Assembly (NCBI GenBank): GCA_019112635.1
Contig: DXIX01000027.1
Span: 1-64,000 of the forward strand
DNA from: Candidatus Blautia intestinigallinarum
GTDB lineage: Bacteria; Bacillota; Clostridia; Lachnospirales; Lachnospiraceae
Length of the DNA: 64,000 nt
Direction: 5' to 3'
Shown here piece after piece: positions 16,583-24,425 of this stretch (position 1 is its first letter; each line of letters begins with the position of its first letter). The position numbers and the translations under genes are program-made. The notes beneath the pieces are model-generated. The model was not told where the DNA came from. It did no database searches and saw only the letters and a program-made list of their open reading frames with translations.

Positions 16583-17014
16583 ATGACCGTAAGACAGATC
16601 TCAATTTTTCTGGAAAATAGTCCGGGGAAATTGCAGGAATTGACCAATGTATTGGAAAAGTACAGCATCAATATGCAGGCGTTGTCTCTGGCTGAGACGA
16701 CAGATTTTGGAATTATCCGCCTGATCGTGGATGATCCTTACAAAGCATCCACAGTGTTGAAAGAAGAAGGATACATCTGCTCCATGACGAAAGTGTTGGC
16801 AGTAGAGATTCCGGATAATCCCGGAGGCCTGGCGGGAGCGATTCGGGCTTTGGGAGATAACGGGATTAACATTGAATATATGTATGCTTTTATCACAAAG
16901 AAAAAAGATGTGGCATATGTTATTTTCCGGGTGGAAGACAATGAGAAGGCGATCAAGGCCCTTACTTCCAGAAAATATCGTCCTATGTGCCAGGATGAAC
17001 TGAATCAGATGTGA
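16583..17014 (+). CDS. ACT domain-containing protein
   Basis: 143-residue protein made of two ACT domains (about 4-66 and 70-140), ligand-binding modules that usually sense amino acids. Each begins with the expected beta strand and the PGxL/PGGL turn (NSPGKLQELT; NPGGLAGAIRALGDNGINIEYMY). No enzymatic domain is fused. It follows the PaaK-like gene in the same operon, and is probably a regulatory partner that senses an aromatic amino acid or product. The ATG is preceded by AAGGAGGG. Confidence 0.85.
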   Translation: MTVRQISIFLENSPGKLQELTNVLEKYSINMQALSLAETTDFGIIRLIVDDPYKASTVLKEEGYICSMTKVLAVEIPDNPGGLAGAIRALGDNGINIEYMYAFITKKKDVAYVIFRVEDNEKAIKALTSRKYRPMCQDELNQM

Positions 17015-17026
17015 TCATTGATTCAA

Positions 17027-17068
17027 TGCCCGTATATCCGCTGACTGTGGGTATGCGGGCTTTTTATC
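17027..17068 (+). terminator. Terminator of the PaaK-ACT operon
   Basis: GCCCGTATATCC pairs with GGGTATGCGGGC, with G-U pairs, followed by TTTTTAT. Confidence 0.8.
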
Positions 17069-17117
17069 AGATAGAAACGGAATATTAAGTGACAATGACA
17101 AGAAATTTATTGAAATG

Positions 17118-17146
17118 TTGACATTTTTTCGAAAAAGAGGTATACT
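17118..17146 (+). promoter_or_regulatory. Sigma-A promoter of tRNA-fMet
   Basis: TTGACA (17118-17123) and TATACT (17141-17146) are exactly 17 bases apart, 35 bases upstream of the tRNA gene. This is a near-consensus promoter. Confidence 0.85.
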
Positions 17147-17181
17147 TATCACATAGGTTACATAAGATATTAGTGAGATGA

Positions 17182-17255
<74 letters not shown>

Positions 17256-17284
17256 TTGTTTTTTAGTTACGGAAGTATATAGTG

Positions 17285-17325
17285 ACAGGAGAATGCGGCG
17301 ATGACGGTTCCCCTGTTATTTTTTT
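17285..17325 (+). terminator. Terminator of tRNA-fMet
   Basis: ACAGGAGAA pairs with TTCCCCTGT (one mismatch), followed by TATTTTTTT. Confidence 0.75.
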
Positions 17326-17454
17326 GCTTTCTGATGTGAGAATATATATGGTGGATACGGAGCGATAAAAATCTTTTTGTTATTTAAAAAAAGGGTGCGT
17401 CATGGTAAAATAGAAGAGGAATGTAATGTTGTACCACACAGAAAGAGGTGTGAT

Positions 17455-18549
17455 ATGAAGAAAAGATGTACATTATGCGGCGGAAAAGTTTTAAACGGTA
17501 TCTGCAGTGAATGCGGTATGGATAACCGGAAGTCGGATGAGCAGTATAAAAAAATTCTGGAACAGCGGCAGGCGGAAAAGGAAGCCAGAACGCATGCTTT
17601 CCGGAAAGAGAAAAAAGAAGCCAGACAAAAGGTAATGAATGAGAAAAAGACTAAGTATTCAGGAAAGAATACCGGGCAGAAGGCAAAAAGCGGGGGGACC
17701 AGACAAACTTATACATCTGTGAAGAAGACAAATAAGAATACAAAGAAGAAAAAGGGAGTTTGGATCTGGGTTCTTGTGTTTTTGATCCTTGCCATGTTTG
17801 GAGATACTTTTCTGAATATCTTCACAGAGGTAAAAAACCGTATGGAAGAGGCGCAGGAGGCAGATTACGAGAGTACACAGTCCGAATATGATCCTTATTC
17901 TTATGTAGAAGAAGAGATCCGTTCACAGGGAGAGTACTGGAAAGAGGAATTAAGCGCCGGACTCTACGTAGTGGGTGCGGATCTGCCGGAGGGAGTATAT
18001 ACGATCAAAGGCGAAGAGGGAAATTCTTATAGTCTCTGGGACCGTGCCCATGGTCTTTCTGTCAATGAGTATTTTGGAACGGAAGACTATGAGGTGGAGC
18101 AAGAAGAAGGAGCTAAGTTGTTCCAGGGAGCATTGATCGAAGTGAACGGGATGTCACCGGTGATCTTTGAGACAGAAAATGGACAGACTCAGAATATGAC
18201 CGCCAGAAAAAGCAACCCTCTGACAGAGAGTTTTGAATTCTCGGATACGGCTGTGGCAGGAATAGACTTTTCGGCGGGGACTTACGACGTAGAAATAGCG
18301 GAGGAGGGGTCTGCCTACTTCTCATATGAGATACAGACTGGAACCGAAGAATATGATTATCCAAATACCTTTTCTGCGCTTCTTAACCAGGAGAACTCTC
18401 CGCAGTTTCCGGATTACTGCACTTCCTATAAGAATGTTGTGATTCCCGAAGGTGTGGAAGTCAGCTCAGATGGAATTCGGACCAGGCTGACTCCAAGTGA
18501 AGGGATTACGACGGAAGATTATGAATCTTTTTACGACAATCTGACATAG
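17455..18549 (+). CDS. Zinc-ribbon membrane protein of unknown function, next to sortase B
   Basis: 364-residue protein I cannot name. It starts with a small zinc ribbon (CTLCGG...CSECG, residues 4-20), then a Lys/Glu-rich linker, one membrane segment at about 101-121 (GVWIWVLVFLILAMFGDTFL), then an extracellular part with two similar halves: one containing LSAGLYVVGADLPEGVYTI and one FSAGTYDVEIAEEG. The layout suggests a cytoplasmic ribbon tethered to an outside sensor or binding domain. AAAGAGGTG lies just before ATG 17455; an in-frame start at 17377 lacks a ribosome site. It is 10 bases upstream of srtB, probably in one operon. No sorting motif is visible, so it may be a partner rather than a sortase substrate. 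Confidence 0.75.
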   Translation: MKKRCTLCGGKVLNGICSECGMDNRKSDEQYKKILEQRQAEKEARTHAFRKEKKEARQKVMNEKKTKYSGKNTGQKAKSGGTRQTYTSVKKTNKNTKKKKGVWIWVLVFLILAMFGDTFLNIFTEVKNRMEEAQEADYESTQSEYDPYSYVEEEIRSQGEYWKEELSAGLYVVGADLPEGVYTIKGEEGNSYSLWDRAHGLSVNEYFGTEDYEVEQEEGAKLFQGALIEVNGMSPVIFETENGQTQNMTARKSNPLTESFEFSDTAVAGIDFSAGTYDVEIAEEGSAYFSYEIQTGTEEYDYPNTFSALLNQENSPQFPDYCTSYKNVVIPEGVEVSSDGIRTRLTPSEGITTEDYESFYDNLT

Positions 18550-18559
18550 GAGAAAGGAC

Positions 18560-19342
18560 ATGACGAAGAAAACAAAGAGAAAGAAAAGACCCATCGATTA
18601 CATATTGACGGTGATTCTGATACTGGCAATTGGTGTTTTTCTTTTTGCGGCGTACAATCTAATCCATATTTATCTGGAATACAAAAAAGGAACGGATGAG
18701 TATAATGCGATTGAAAAGATGGCGGTGACAGAGAGGGAGCCAGACCAGCCGGATGAGCAAAATGAGGAGGAAGAATTTCAGCCTCCAATCCAGGTAGACT
18801 TTGAGGCGCTTCGGGCTATCAATGAAGATGTGATTGGCTGGATTTATGTGGAAGGTCTGGATATCAGTTATCCTGTGGTGCGAGGGATCGATAACGAATA
18901 TTATCTGCACAGAACTTATGAGAAAACTTATAATTTCGCGGGAACAATTTTTATAGACTACGAAAACGAAGATGATTTTAATGACTGCAATACGCTGGTA
19001 TACGGTCACAACATGAAAAACGGATCTATGTTTGGAACGCTTCGGCAGTTTTCTGAAGGAGATGCTTATGAGAAAAGTCACTATTTCTGGATGCTGACTC
19101 CGGAAAAAAACTATAAGTATGAAATTTTCTCTGCCTATGTGACAGCGGTGAACAGTGATACTTATACACTGTTTAAAGGACCAAGCGGAGAATTTCAGGA
19201 GTGGCTGACGAAGATGAAGAGTAACTCTGCTATTGATACAGGGGATGTCTCTCTGGATGCAGGAGATAAAGTTATGACTCTGTCCACCTGTACAGGGGAT
19301 TCCTCCACAAGATATGTGGTACAGGGAAAACGATTGAACTGA
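18560..19342 (+). CDS. srtB: Class B sortase
   Basis: 260-residue membrane-anchored transpeptidase that links surface proteins to the peptidoglycan. A basic N-terminus and one membrane segment (about 15-38) precede the sortase fold. Catalytic residues are H150 (TLVYGHNM), C244 (TLSTC) and R251 (TRYVVQG). Overall length and the VIGWIYVEGLDISYPVV entry segment fit class B. The ATG follows AGGAGAAAGG. No obvious NPQTN-type substrate lies next to it; the giant surface protein at 2.4 kb has a sorting-like C-terminus but of a different type. Confidence 0.92.
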   Translation: MTKKTKRKKRPIDYILTVILILAIGVFLFAAYNLIHIYLEYKKGTDEYNAIEKMAVTEREPDQPDEQNEEEEFQPPIQVDFEALRAINEDVIGWIYVEGLDISYPVVRGIDNEYYLHRTYEKTYNFAGTIFIDYENEDDFNDCNTLVYGHNMKNGSMFGTLRQFSEGDAYEKSHYFWMLTPEKNYKYEIFSAYVTAVNSDTYTLFKGPSGEFQEWLTKMKSNSAIDTGDVSLDAGDKVMTLSTCTGDSSTRYVVQGKRLN

Positions 19343-19361
19343 TACCGGAAAGGAGTCTGTT

Positions 19362-20093
19362 ATGGAGAAGGAGATCGAGAAACTCCAGGAATTGATTGAC
19401 AGCAGCAATCGAATTGTGTTTTTTGGCGGTGCGGGAGTGTCCACAGAGAGCGGCATTCCGGATTTTCGAAGTGTGGACGGGCTGTATAATCAGCAGTATG
19501 ATTATCCGCCGGAGACGATATTAAGTCATAGTTTCTTTATGAGAAAACCGGAAGAATTCTACAGATTTTACAGAAATAAGATGCTCTGTGACACGGCCAG
19601 ACCCAATGAGGCCCACAAAAAACTGGCGCAGTTAGAGCAGGCAGGCAAGCTGAAAGCAGTTGTCACACAGAATATAGATAATCTTCACCAGATGGCGGGA
19701 AGCAAAAAGGTGCTGGAGCTGCATGGGTCGGTATATCGGAATTACTGTATGAGATGCGGCAAATTTTATGATTTTGATTTTATGAAAAATACAGAAGGTG
19801 TGCCGCACTGCACTTGCGGAGGGATGATCAAGCCAGATGTTGTTCTCTACGAGGAAGCGCTGGATCAGGATACCATCTCAGAATCCGTGCAGATGATTGC
19901 ACAGGCGGATCTTCTGATTATAGGGGGAACGTCTCTGGTTGTCTATCCAGCGGCTGGACTGATTGATTATTATCGGGGAAAACACCTGGTGGTGATTAAT
20001 AAATCGGCCACACCCAGAGACCGGGAAGCAGATCTTTTGATTCAGCAGCCGATTGGATATGTATTTTCTCAGATTCATGTGAAGGGAGAATAA
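19362..20093 (+). CDS. NAD-dependent protein deacylase, sirtuin family
   Basis: 243-residue Sir2-type enzyme removing acyl groups from lysines with NAD. Conserved blocks: GAGVSTESGIPDFRS (NAD site), TQNIDNLHQMAG (NAD and catalytic), LHGSVYRNYC with the catalytic His, and a zinc site of four cysteines in CMRCG and CTCGG. The ATG has AAAGGAG upstream. It lies 19 bases after srtB and 6 bases before the DUF951 gene, probably one operon. Confidence 0.93.
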   Translation: MEKEIEKLQELIDSSNRIVFFGGAGVSTESGIPDFRSVDGLYNQQYDYPPETILSHSFFMRKPEEFYRFYRNKMLCDTARPNEAHKKLAQLEQAGKLKAVVTQNIDNLHQMAGSKKVLELHGSVYRNYCMRCGKFYDFDFMKNTEGVPHCTCGGMIKPDVVLYEEALDQDTISESVQMIAQADLLIIGGTSLVVYPAAGLIDYYRGKHLVVINKSATPRDREADLLIQQPIGYVFSQIHVKGE

Positions 20094-20099
20094 GAAAAT

Positions 20100-20294
20100 A
20101 TGGGAAAATTATATCAGGTGGGAGATATCATAACCTTGAAAAAGCCACATCCCTGTGGAAGTAAGGATTGGGAGATCCTTCGGGTAGGGGCGGATTTCCG
20201 TCTAAAATGTTTGGGATGCGGACATCAGGTGATGATGCCCCGCAGACTGGTAGAGAAAAATGACCGGGGTCTGAAGAAAAAAAGTGAAAATTAG
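20100..20294 (+). CDS. DUF951 domain-containing protein
   Basis: 64-residue conserved protein of unknown function. The family signature KKPHPCGSKDWEILRVGADFRLKCLGC is visible (here KKPHPCGS, WEILRVGAD and CLGCGH). It holds a CxxC motif that could bind zinc. In Firmicutes this gene is often upstream of ychF or rpsF; here it is just upstream of rpsF, separated by a promoter. Confidence 0.88.
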   Translation: MGKLYQVGDIITLKKPHPCGSKDWEILRVGADFRLKCLGCGHQVMMPRRLVEKNDRGLKKKSEN

Positions 20295-20304
20295 AAATTC
20301 ATGC

Positions 20305-20333
20305 TTTACACAGGCGGGGATTTATGCTAGAAT
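20305..20333 (+). promoter_or_regulatory. Sigma-A promoter of rpsF-ssb-rpsR
   Basis: TTTACA (20305-20310) and TAGAAT (20328-20333) are 17 bases apart. Transcription would start near 20340, leaving a leader of about 70 bases before rpsF. Confidence 0.75.
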
Positions 20334-20358
20334 TATCAATCGTGATATATTTTAAATA

Positions 20359-20403
20359 TCCTTGCTCCCAGCACAGTCCGGGGGCCAGAAGACCGTAAGG
20401 AGG
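20359..20403 (+). promoter_or_regulatory. Candidate S6:S18 autoregulatory leader of rpsF
   Basis: TCCTTGC (20359-20365) can pair with CGTAAGGA (20394-20401; one G-U pair), enclosing CCC/GGG pairs and an unpaired CCG. The right arm contains the AAGGAGG ribosome site of rpsF. A stem with a CCG bulge at this place matches the known S6:S18-binding leader of many bacteria, which represses the operon when the proteins are in excess. The fold was drawn by eye, so this is moderate evidence. Confidence 0.5.
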
Positions 20404-20413
20404 TAAAGAAAGC

Positions 20414-20701
20414 ATGAATAAGTACGAATTGGCGTTGGTTGTGAGTGCCAAGGTTGAGGACGAAGTACGTGATGCAGTGGTAGAGAAGGCAAAAGGCTAC
20501 ATCACCCGTTACAATGGCACAATCACAGAAGTGGAAGAATGGGGTAAGAAGAAATTAGCTTACGAGATTCAGAAAATGCATGAAGGCTTCTACTATTTCA
20601 TTCAGTTTGAAGCAGACGCAAATTGTCCTGCAGAAGTGGAAAGACACGTTCGTATCATGGACAATGTATTGAGATACTTAGTCGTTCGCAAAGACGCATA
20701 A
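20414..20701 (+). CDS. rpsF: 30S ribosomal protein S6
   Basis: 95-residue ribosomal protein that binds 16S rRNA together with S18. The family pattern MNKYELALVVSAKVEDE and the C-terminal IMDNVLRYLVVRKD are clear. AAGGAGG precedes the ATG. First gene of the classical rpsF-ssb-rpsR operon. Confidence 0.97.
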   Translation: MNKYELALVVSAKVEDEVRDAVVEKAKGYITRYNGTITEVEEWGKKKLAYEIQKMHEGFYYFIQFEADANCPAEVERHVRIMDNVLRYLVVRKDA

Positions 20702-20765
20702 GATTTCCTGGAATTTTGAGAAGCACCATTAATGACGATCTGTAGGAAAGATATGAGGTAGATAC

Positions 20766-21227
20766 ATGAACAAAGTAATTTTAATGGGCCGCTTAACAAG
20801 AGATCCAGAAGTTCGATATTCGGCAGGAGAGAATTCTCTGGCGATTGCCAGATATACTCTGGCTGTTGACCGCAGATTTCGTCGTGATGGGGAGGCGACC
20901 GCAGATTTTATCCCTTGTGTTGTATTCGGAAGGGGAGCAGAGTTTGCGGAAAAGTATTTCCATCAGGGAATCCGGATTGTGGTCAGCGGAAGAATTCAGA
21001 CCGGAAGCTATACGAACCGTGAGGGACAGAGAGTCTACACCACGGAGGTAGTTGTGGAAGAGCAGGAATTTGCTGAGAGCAAAGCGGCAAGCGATAATTA
21101 TGCGGCTTCTCATCCGAGAACTTCCGCACCGGCTCCGGAAGCACCGGCAGCACCGGATACTGCGGCTTCGATCGATGGTTTTATGAACATTCCCGATGGA
21201 ATTGATGAAGAGTTGCCGTTTAACTAG
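20766..21227 (+). CDS. ssb: Single-stranded DNA-binding protein
   Basis: 153-residue OB-fold protein that coats ssDNA in replication and repair. The N-terminal MNKVILMGRLTRDPEVRY and central IRIVVSGRIQTGSY are diagnostic. The C-terminal tail ends in the acidic DGIDEELPFN, the usual partner-binding tip. Middle gene of rpsF-ssb-rpsR. Confidence 0.97.
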   Translation: MNKVILMGRLTRDPEVRYSAGENSLAIARYTLAVDRRFRRDGEATADFIPCVVFGRGAEFAEKYFHQGIRIVVSGRIQTGSYTNREGQRVYTTEVVVEEQEFAESKAASDNYAASHPRTSAPAPEAPAAPDTAASIDGFMNIPDGIDEELPFN

Positions 21228-21282
21228 GCAAGAGGACAATTTAGTGTAGAAGATACTGAAAGTTTAGAAGGAGGTTATACTC

Positions 21283-21546
21283 ATGGCATATAACAGAGGC
21301 GAGAGACCAGATTCTCCAATGAAGAGAAGAGGCGGCCGCAGAAGAAAAAAAGTATGTGTATTCTGTGGTAAAGAGAATAATGAGATTGATTACAAGGATA
21401 TCGCAAAACTGAAAAGATACGTATCTGAGAGAGGTAAAATTCTTCCGAGAAGAATTACCGGAAACTGTGCAAAACATCAGAGAGCTCTGACAGTGGCTAT
21501 TAAGAGAGCACGTCATATGGCTATGATGCCTTACGTACAGGACTAA
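21283..21546 (+). CDS. rpsR: 30S ribosomal protein S18
   Basis: 87-residue ribosomal protein, partner of S6 on the small subunit. [17 protein letters not shown], the S18 core [18 protein letters not shown] and the C-terminal [10 protein letters not shown] are typical; the single CxxC pattern is part of a zinc-type S18. GAAGGAGG precedes the ATG. A strong terminator follows. Confidence 0.97.
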   Translation: MAYNRGERPDSPMKRRGGRRRKKVCVFCGKENNEIDYKDIAKLKRYVSERGKILPRRITGNCAKHQRALTVAIKRARHMAMMPYVQD

Positions 21547-21567
21547 TTTCATATTCATACAATCATT

Positions 21568-21605
21568 ATCCCGTAATGGAAAAAATCCATTACGGGATTT
21601 TTTTT
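21568..21605 (+). terminator. Terminator of rpsF-ssb-rpsR
   Basis: ATCCCGTAATGGA and TCCATTACGGGAT form a perfect 13-bp stem with an A5 loop, followed by eight T. Confidence 0.95.
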
Positions 21606-21730
21606 GCCCTAAAAATCAATTTTTATTGATTGAATTGATAAAAAATAAATGATCATTTAAATTTACACAAAAAAATGAGAAGATTTTGAGAAGATTCGAC
21701 GAAATTAAACAATTTGATGTTAAATGATTG

Positions 21731-21756
21731 ATTATATATTATATATAATATATAAT
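21731..21756. promoter_or_regulatory. Perfect 26-bp AT-only palindrome upstream of the 2-oxoacid oxidoreductase cluster
   Basis: The two 13-base halves ATTATATATTATA and TATAATATATAAT are exact complements with no spacer. It lies in a strongly AT-rich stretch (about 21610-21790), about 100 bases before korD, the first gene of the amino-acid oxidation cluster, and TTGATG at 21715-21720 lies a promoter-like distance upstream of a TATTAT inside it. It could overlap the promoter and bind a regulator. By composition alone such palindromes also occur by chance in AT tracts. Confidence 0.45.
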
Positions 21757-21857
21757 GCCAAATATAGAAAATATTATATAAATCAGGAATGCAATGGCAT
21801 TCTTTCCGCGGTGTTTATGAGAGAACCATGGAAAAGCAAGATGGAAAGGAGGGCATT

Positions 21858-22061
21858 ATGGCCAAACTTACAATTAGTGCAGAAAGGTGTAAAAGCTGTA
21901 AATACTGCATCTCAGTATGTCCGACGAAGTCATTGTCTCTGTCCGGGAAACTCAATGCAGCAGGTTATGATTATGTGACGGTGGATCACGAGAAATGTAC
22001 ACAGTGTGGAACCTGTTATCTGGTATGTCCGGATAATGTATTTGAGGTTGTTGAAGAGTAG
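21858..22061 (+). CDS. 2-oxoacid:ferredoxin oxidoreductase, ferredoxin-like delta subunit
   Basis: 67-residue protein with two 4Fe-4S sites (CKSCKYCISVC and CTQCGTCYLVC, each followed by P). It carries electrons from the TPP subunit of a 2-oxoacid:ferredoxin oxidoreductase to ferredoxin. AAGGAGG precedes ATG 21858; longer in-frame readings have no ribosome site. It is the first gene of a four-subunit set (delta, alpha, beta, gamma) with only short gaps. Confidence 0.92.
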   Translation: MAKLTISAERCKSCKYCISVCPTKSLSLSGKLNAAGYDYVTVDHEKCTQCGTCYLVCPDNVFEVVEE

Positions 22062-22079
22062 GAAAGGGAGTGAATGACT

Positions 22080-23126
22080 ATGAAGAAAATGTGGAAGGGC
22101 AACCATGCGATCGGTGAGGCGGCTATGCGTGCTGGTTGTCAGTTTTATGCAGGATATCCTATCACCCCACAGACAGAAGTGGGTGAATATCTGTCCTGGC
22201 GTATGCCAGAACTGGGAAGAACTTTTTTGCAGGCTGAGAATGAAATGTCTGCAATGTATATGATTTTTGGTGCCTATGCCTGTGGCATGAGATCTATGAC
22301 CAGCTCCTCAGGACCTGGATTCTCACTGAAACAGGAAGGTATTTCCTATATGTGTGCGAATAACTATCCGGCAGTGTTAGTAAATGTTCAGCGCTGGGGA
22401 CCGGGACTTGGAACTCTGGATTCTTCTCAGACAGATTATCTGAGAGATACCAGATGCGGAGGAAATGGAGATTGTCGTGTGATCGTGCTGACCCCCAACA
22501 GCATTCAGGAAACCATTGACTTGATCTATATCGCTTTCGATCTGGCAGAGAAATACCGCAATCCAGTTGAGATACTTTCAGAGGCAGCTCTGGGGCAGAT
22601 GATGGAGGCCGTAGAGTTCCCTGAGTTCAAGGAGAGGACGGAAGACCTGGGATGGACCTGGGATGGAACAGACCGTGACCACGGCAGACTGGCCAATCCA
22701 GATAAACCTGGCGCTACAAAAGCAAAATACGAGCGGATCGAGGCAAATGAACAGAGATATGAGACTTATCAGGTGGAAGACGCTGATTATGTGTTCGTTG
22801 CATTTGGTCTGCCTTCCAGAACTGCGAAAAACGCAGTGGATATTTTAAGAGCGCAGGGAGAAAAAGTAGGACTGATTCGTCCGATTACTGTATGGCCGTT
22901 CCCGTATAAAGCTTTTGCGGAAGTGAATAAGGACGTGAAAGGATTCATTTCTGTGGAATCTACAGATGCAGGCCAGTTGATTGAGGACGTGGCACTGGCA
23001 GCGAAGAAACTGCGTTTCAACGTTCCGGTATACGGACAGTTTACCAATCAGCATATCCCGAAGGCAAAAGAAGTTGTCAAGTTTTATGAGCAGGTGAAAG
23101 CCGGACAGATTAAGGAGGTGTTCTAA
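22080..23126 (+). CDS. 2-oxoacid:ferredoxin oxidoreductase, alpha subunit (VorB-like)
   Basis: 348-residue subunit of the 3-methyl-2-oxobutanoate/2-oxoglutarate:ferredoxin oxidoreductase group. GYPITPQTEVGEYLS and the TSSSGPGFSLKQEGISYM segment are typical of the alpha subunit, and the C-terminal half has the pyrimidine-domain block. ATG 22080 is 9 bases after GGAAAGGGAG; ATG 22074 is only 3 bases away from it. The reaction is 2-oxoacid + CoA to acyl-CoA + CO2 + reduced ferredoxin. Branched-chain, aromatic and 2-oxoglutarate substrates cannot be told apart by eye. Confidence 0.9.
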   Translation: MKKMWKGNHAIGEAAMRAGCQFYAGYPITPQTEVGEYLSWRMPELGRTFLQAENEMSAMYMIFGAYACGMRSMTSSSGPGFSLKQEGISYMCANNYPAVLVNVQRWGPGLGTLDSSQTDYLRDTRCGGNGDCRVIVLTPNSIQETIDLIYIAFDLAEKYRNPVEILSEAALGQMMEAVEFPEFKERTEDLGWTWDGTDRDHGRLANPDKPGATKAKYERIEANEQRYETYQVEDADYVFVAFGLPSRTAKNAVDILRAQGEKVGLIRPITVWPFPYKAFAEVNKDVKGFISVESTDAGQLIEDVALAAKKLRFNVPVYGQFTNQHIPKAKEVVKFYEQVKAGQIKEVF

Positions 23127-23867
23127 ATGGCAGTGTTAAGAAAAACACCGGAAATGGTGAGTATACCCAACAGTTTCTGCCCTGGATGCGGACATGGTAT
23201 TTTGAACCGTCTGATCGCAGAAGTAATTGAGGAGAATGGATATGAGAAGAAGACAATCCTGACACTTGGTGTGGGATGTTCCTGTAATATGAACGGAAGC
23301 TGGAAAGGTGATAAGATCCAGACTGCCCACGGAAGAGGTGCTTCCACAGCCATGGGCGTCAAAGTGGCAAGACCGGATCTGCTCTCCATCGCTTACCAGG
23401 GCGATGGCGATGCTTATGTAATCGGTCTGGCTGAGACGATTAACGCAGCGTACAGAAACGAGAATATTACGGTATTTGTAGTAAACAACAATAACTTTGG
23501 AATGACTGGCGGACAGATGTCCTGGACAACCATGCCAGATCAGAAGACAACCACCAGTGTACACGGAAGAGATACCAATTGGACCGGAATGCCGATCAAG
23601 GTACCGGAGATGATTGCAACTATGCCGAATGTCGCATATGTGGCAAGAGGATCCGTGCAGAGCCCGAAGGAAATCCGTAAACTCCGCAAATATGTGAAAA
23701 ATGCCATCGAGGCACAGCTGAACAATGAGGGATATTCTCTGGTAGAGGTTCTGGCTCCATGTCCAACAAACTGGGGAATGCCGGTTGACAAAGCACTTGC
23801 TTGGATGGATCAGGAAGTATCTTCCTACTACACCTTAGGTGAATTGAAAGAAAGGAAGGGTGAGTGA
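23127..23867 (+). CDS. 2-oxoacid:ferredoxin oxidoreductase, beta (TPP-binding) subunit
   Basis: 246-residue thiamine-diphosphate subunit. FCPGCGHGILNRLIAE holds two Cys of the conserved set, GVGCSCNM follows, and the TPP/Mg motif is GDGDAYVIG with NNNNFGMTGGQ. Its ATG begins at the base after the alpha-subunit stop, so the two are tightly coupled. Confidence 0.93.
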   Translation: MAVLRKTPEMVSIPNSFCPGCGHGILNRLIAEVIEENGYEKKTILTLGVGCSCNMNGSWKGDKIQTAHGRGASTAMGVKVARPDLLSIAYQGDGDAYVIGLAETINAAYRNENITVFVVNNNNFGMTGGQMSWTTMPDQKTTTSVHGRDTNWTGMPIKVPEMIATMPNVAYVARGSVQSPKEIRKLRKYVKNAIEAQLNNEGYSLVEVLAPCPTNWGMPVDKALAWMDQEVSSYYTLGELKERKGE

Positions 23868-23869
23868 GT

Positions 23870-24403
23870 ATGGAATTAGTATTCGCAGGTTTTGGAGGTC
23901 AGGGAGTTCTGACTTCAGGAATGATCGTAGCTGAGATGGCCCTGGAAGAGGGCAAGACAGTAACCTGGATGCCCACTTACGGTCCTGCCATGCGAGGCGG
24001 AAAAGCTTACAGCGTAGTAAAATACACCGACGGAGTGATCGGTGGTCCAGATATTGAAGAGAGTGATGTGCTGGTAGCAATGAATGGTCCTTCACTGGAG
24101 TATGCCGCATATCTGAAAGAAGGCGGAACACTGATTATCAACAGCGATGAGGTTGCAGATGATCTGACAGTGGAAGGAAATTTCAATATTGTCAGAGTAC
24201 CTTGCATGGAACTGGCGATGAAGGCGAACAATCCGAAAGCTGCCAACATTGTGGCAATCGGCGCTCTGATTAAAAAATGCGGACTGTTTGATGCAGACCT
24301 TGCACGAAAAGTATTAAAACAGATTTTCGTCAATAAAGGAAAAGAAAAATTTACTGCGGCGAACGAGGAAGCATTTAACGCAGGTTTCGATTACGTTCAG
24401 TGA
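23870..24403 (+). CDS. 2-oxoacid:ferredoxin oxidoreductase, gamma subunit
   Basis: 177-residue subunit with the N-terminal GFGGQGVLTSG loop typical of the family. It completes the four-gene enzyme. ATG 23870 follows AAAGGAAGGG; a GTG at 23864 would overlap the upstream stop and is closer to the site. It is 2 bases after the beta-subunit gene. Confidence 0.92.
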   Translation: MELVFAGFGGQGVLTSGMIVAEMALEEGKTVTWMPTYGPAMRGGKAYSVVKYTDGVIGGPDIEESDVLVAMNGPSLEYAAYLKEGGTLIINSDEVADDLTVEGNFNIVRVPCMELAMKANNPKAANIVAIGALIKKCGLFDADLARKVLKQIFVNKGKEKFTAANEEAFNAGFDYVQ

Positions 24404-24425
24404 GAGTATGTGACGGAGGTATGAG

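Noticed and set aside
18659-19456. 265-codon minus-strand reading over srtB
   Set aside because: Antisense to a sortase with a full catalytic triad; no ribosome site.
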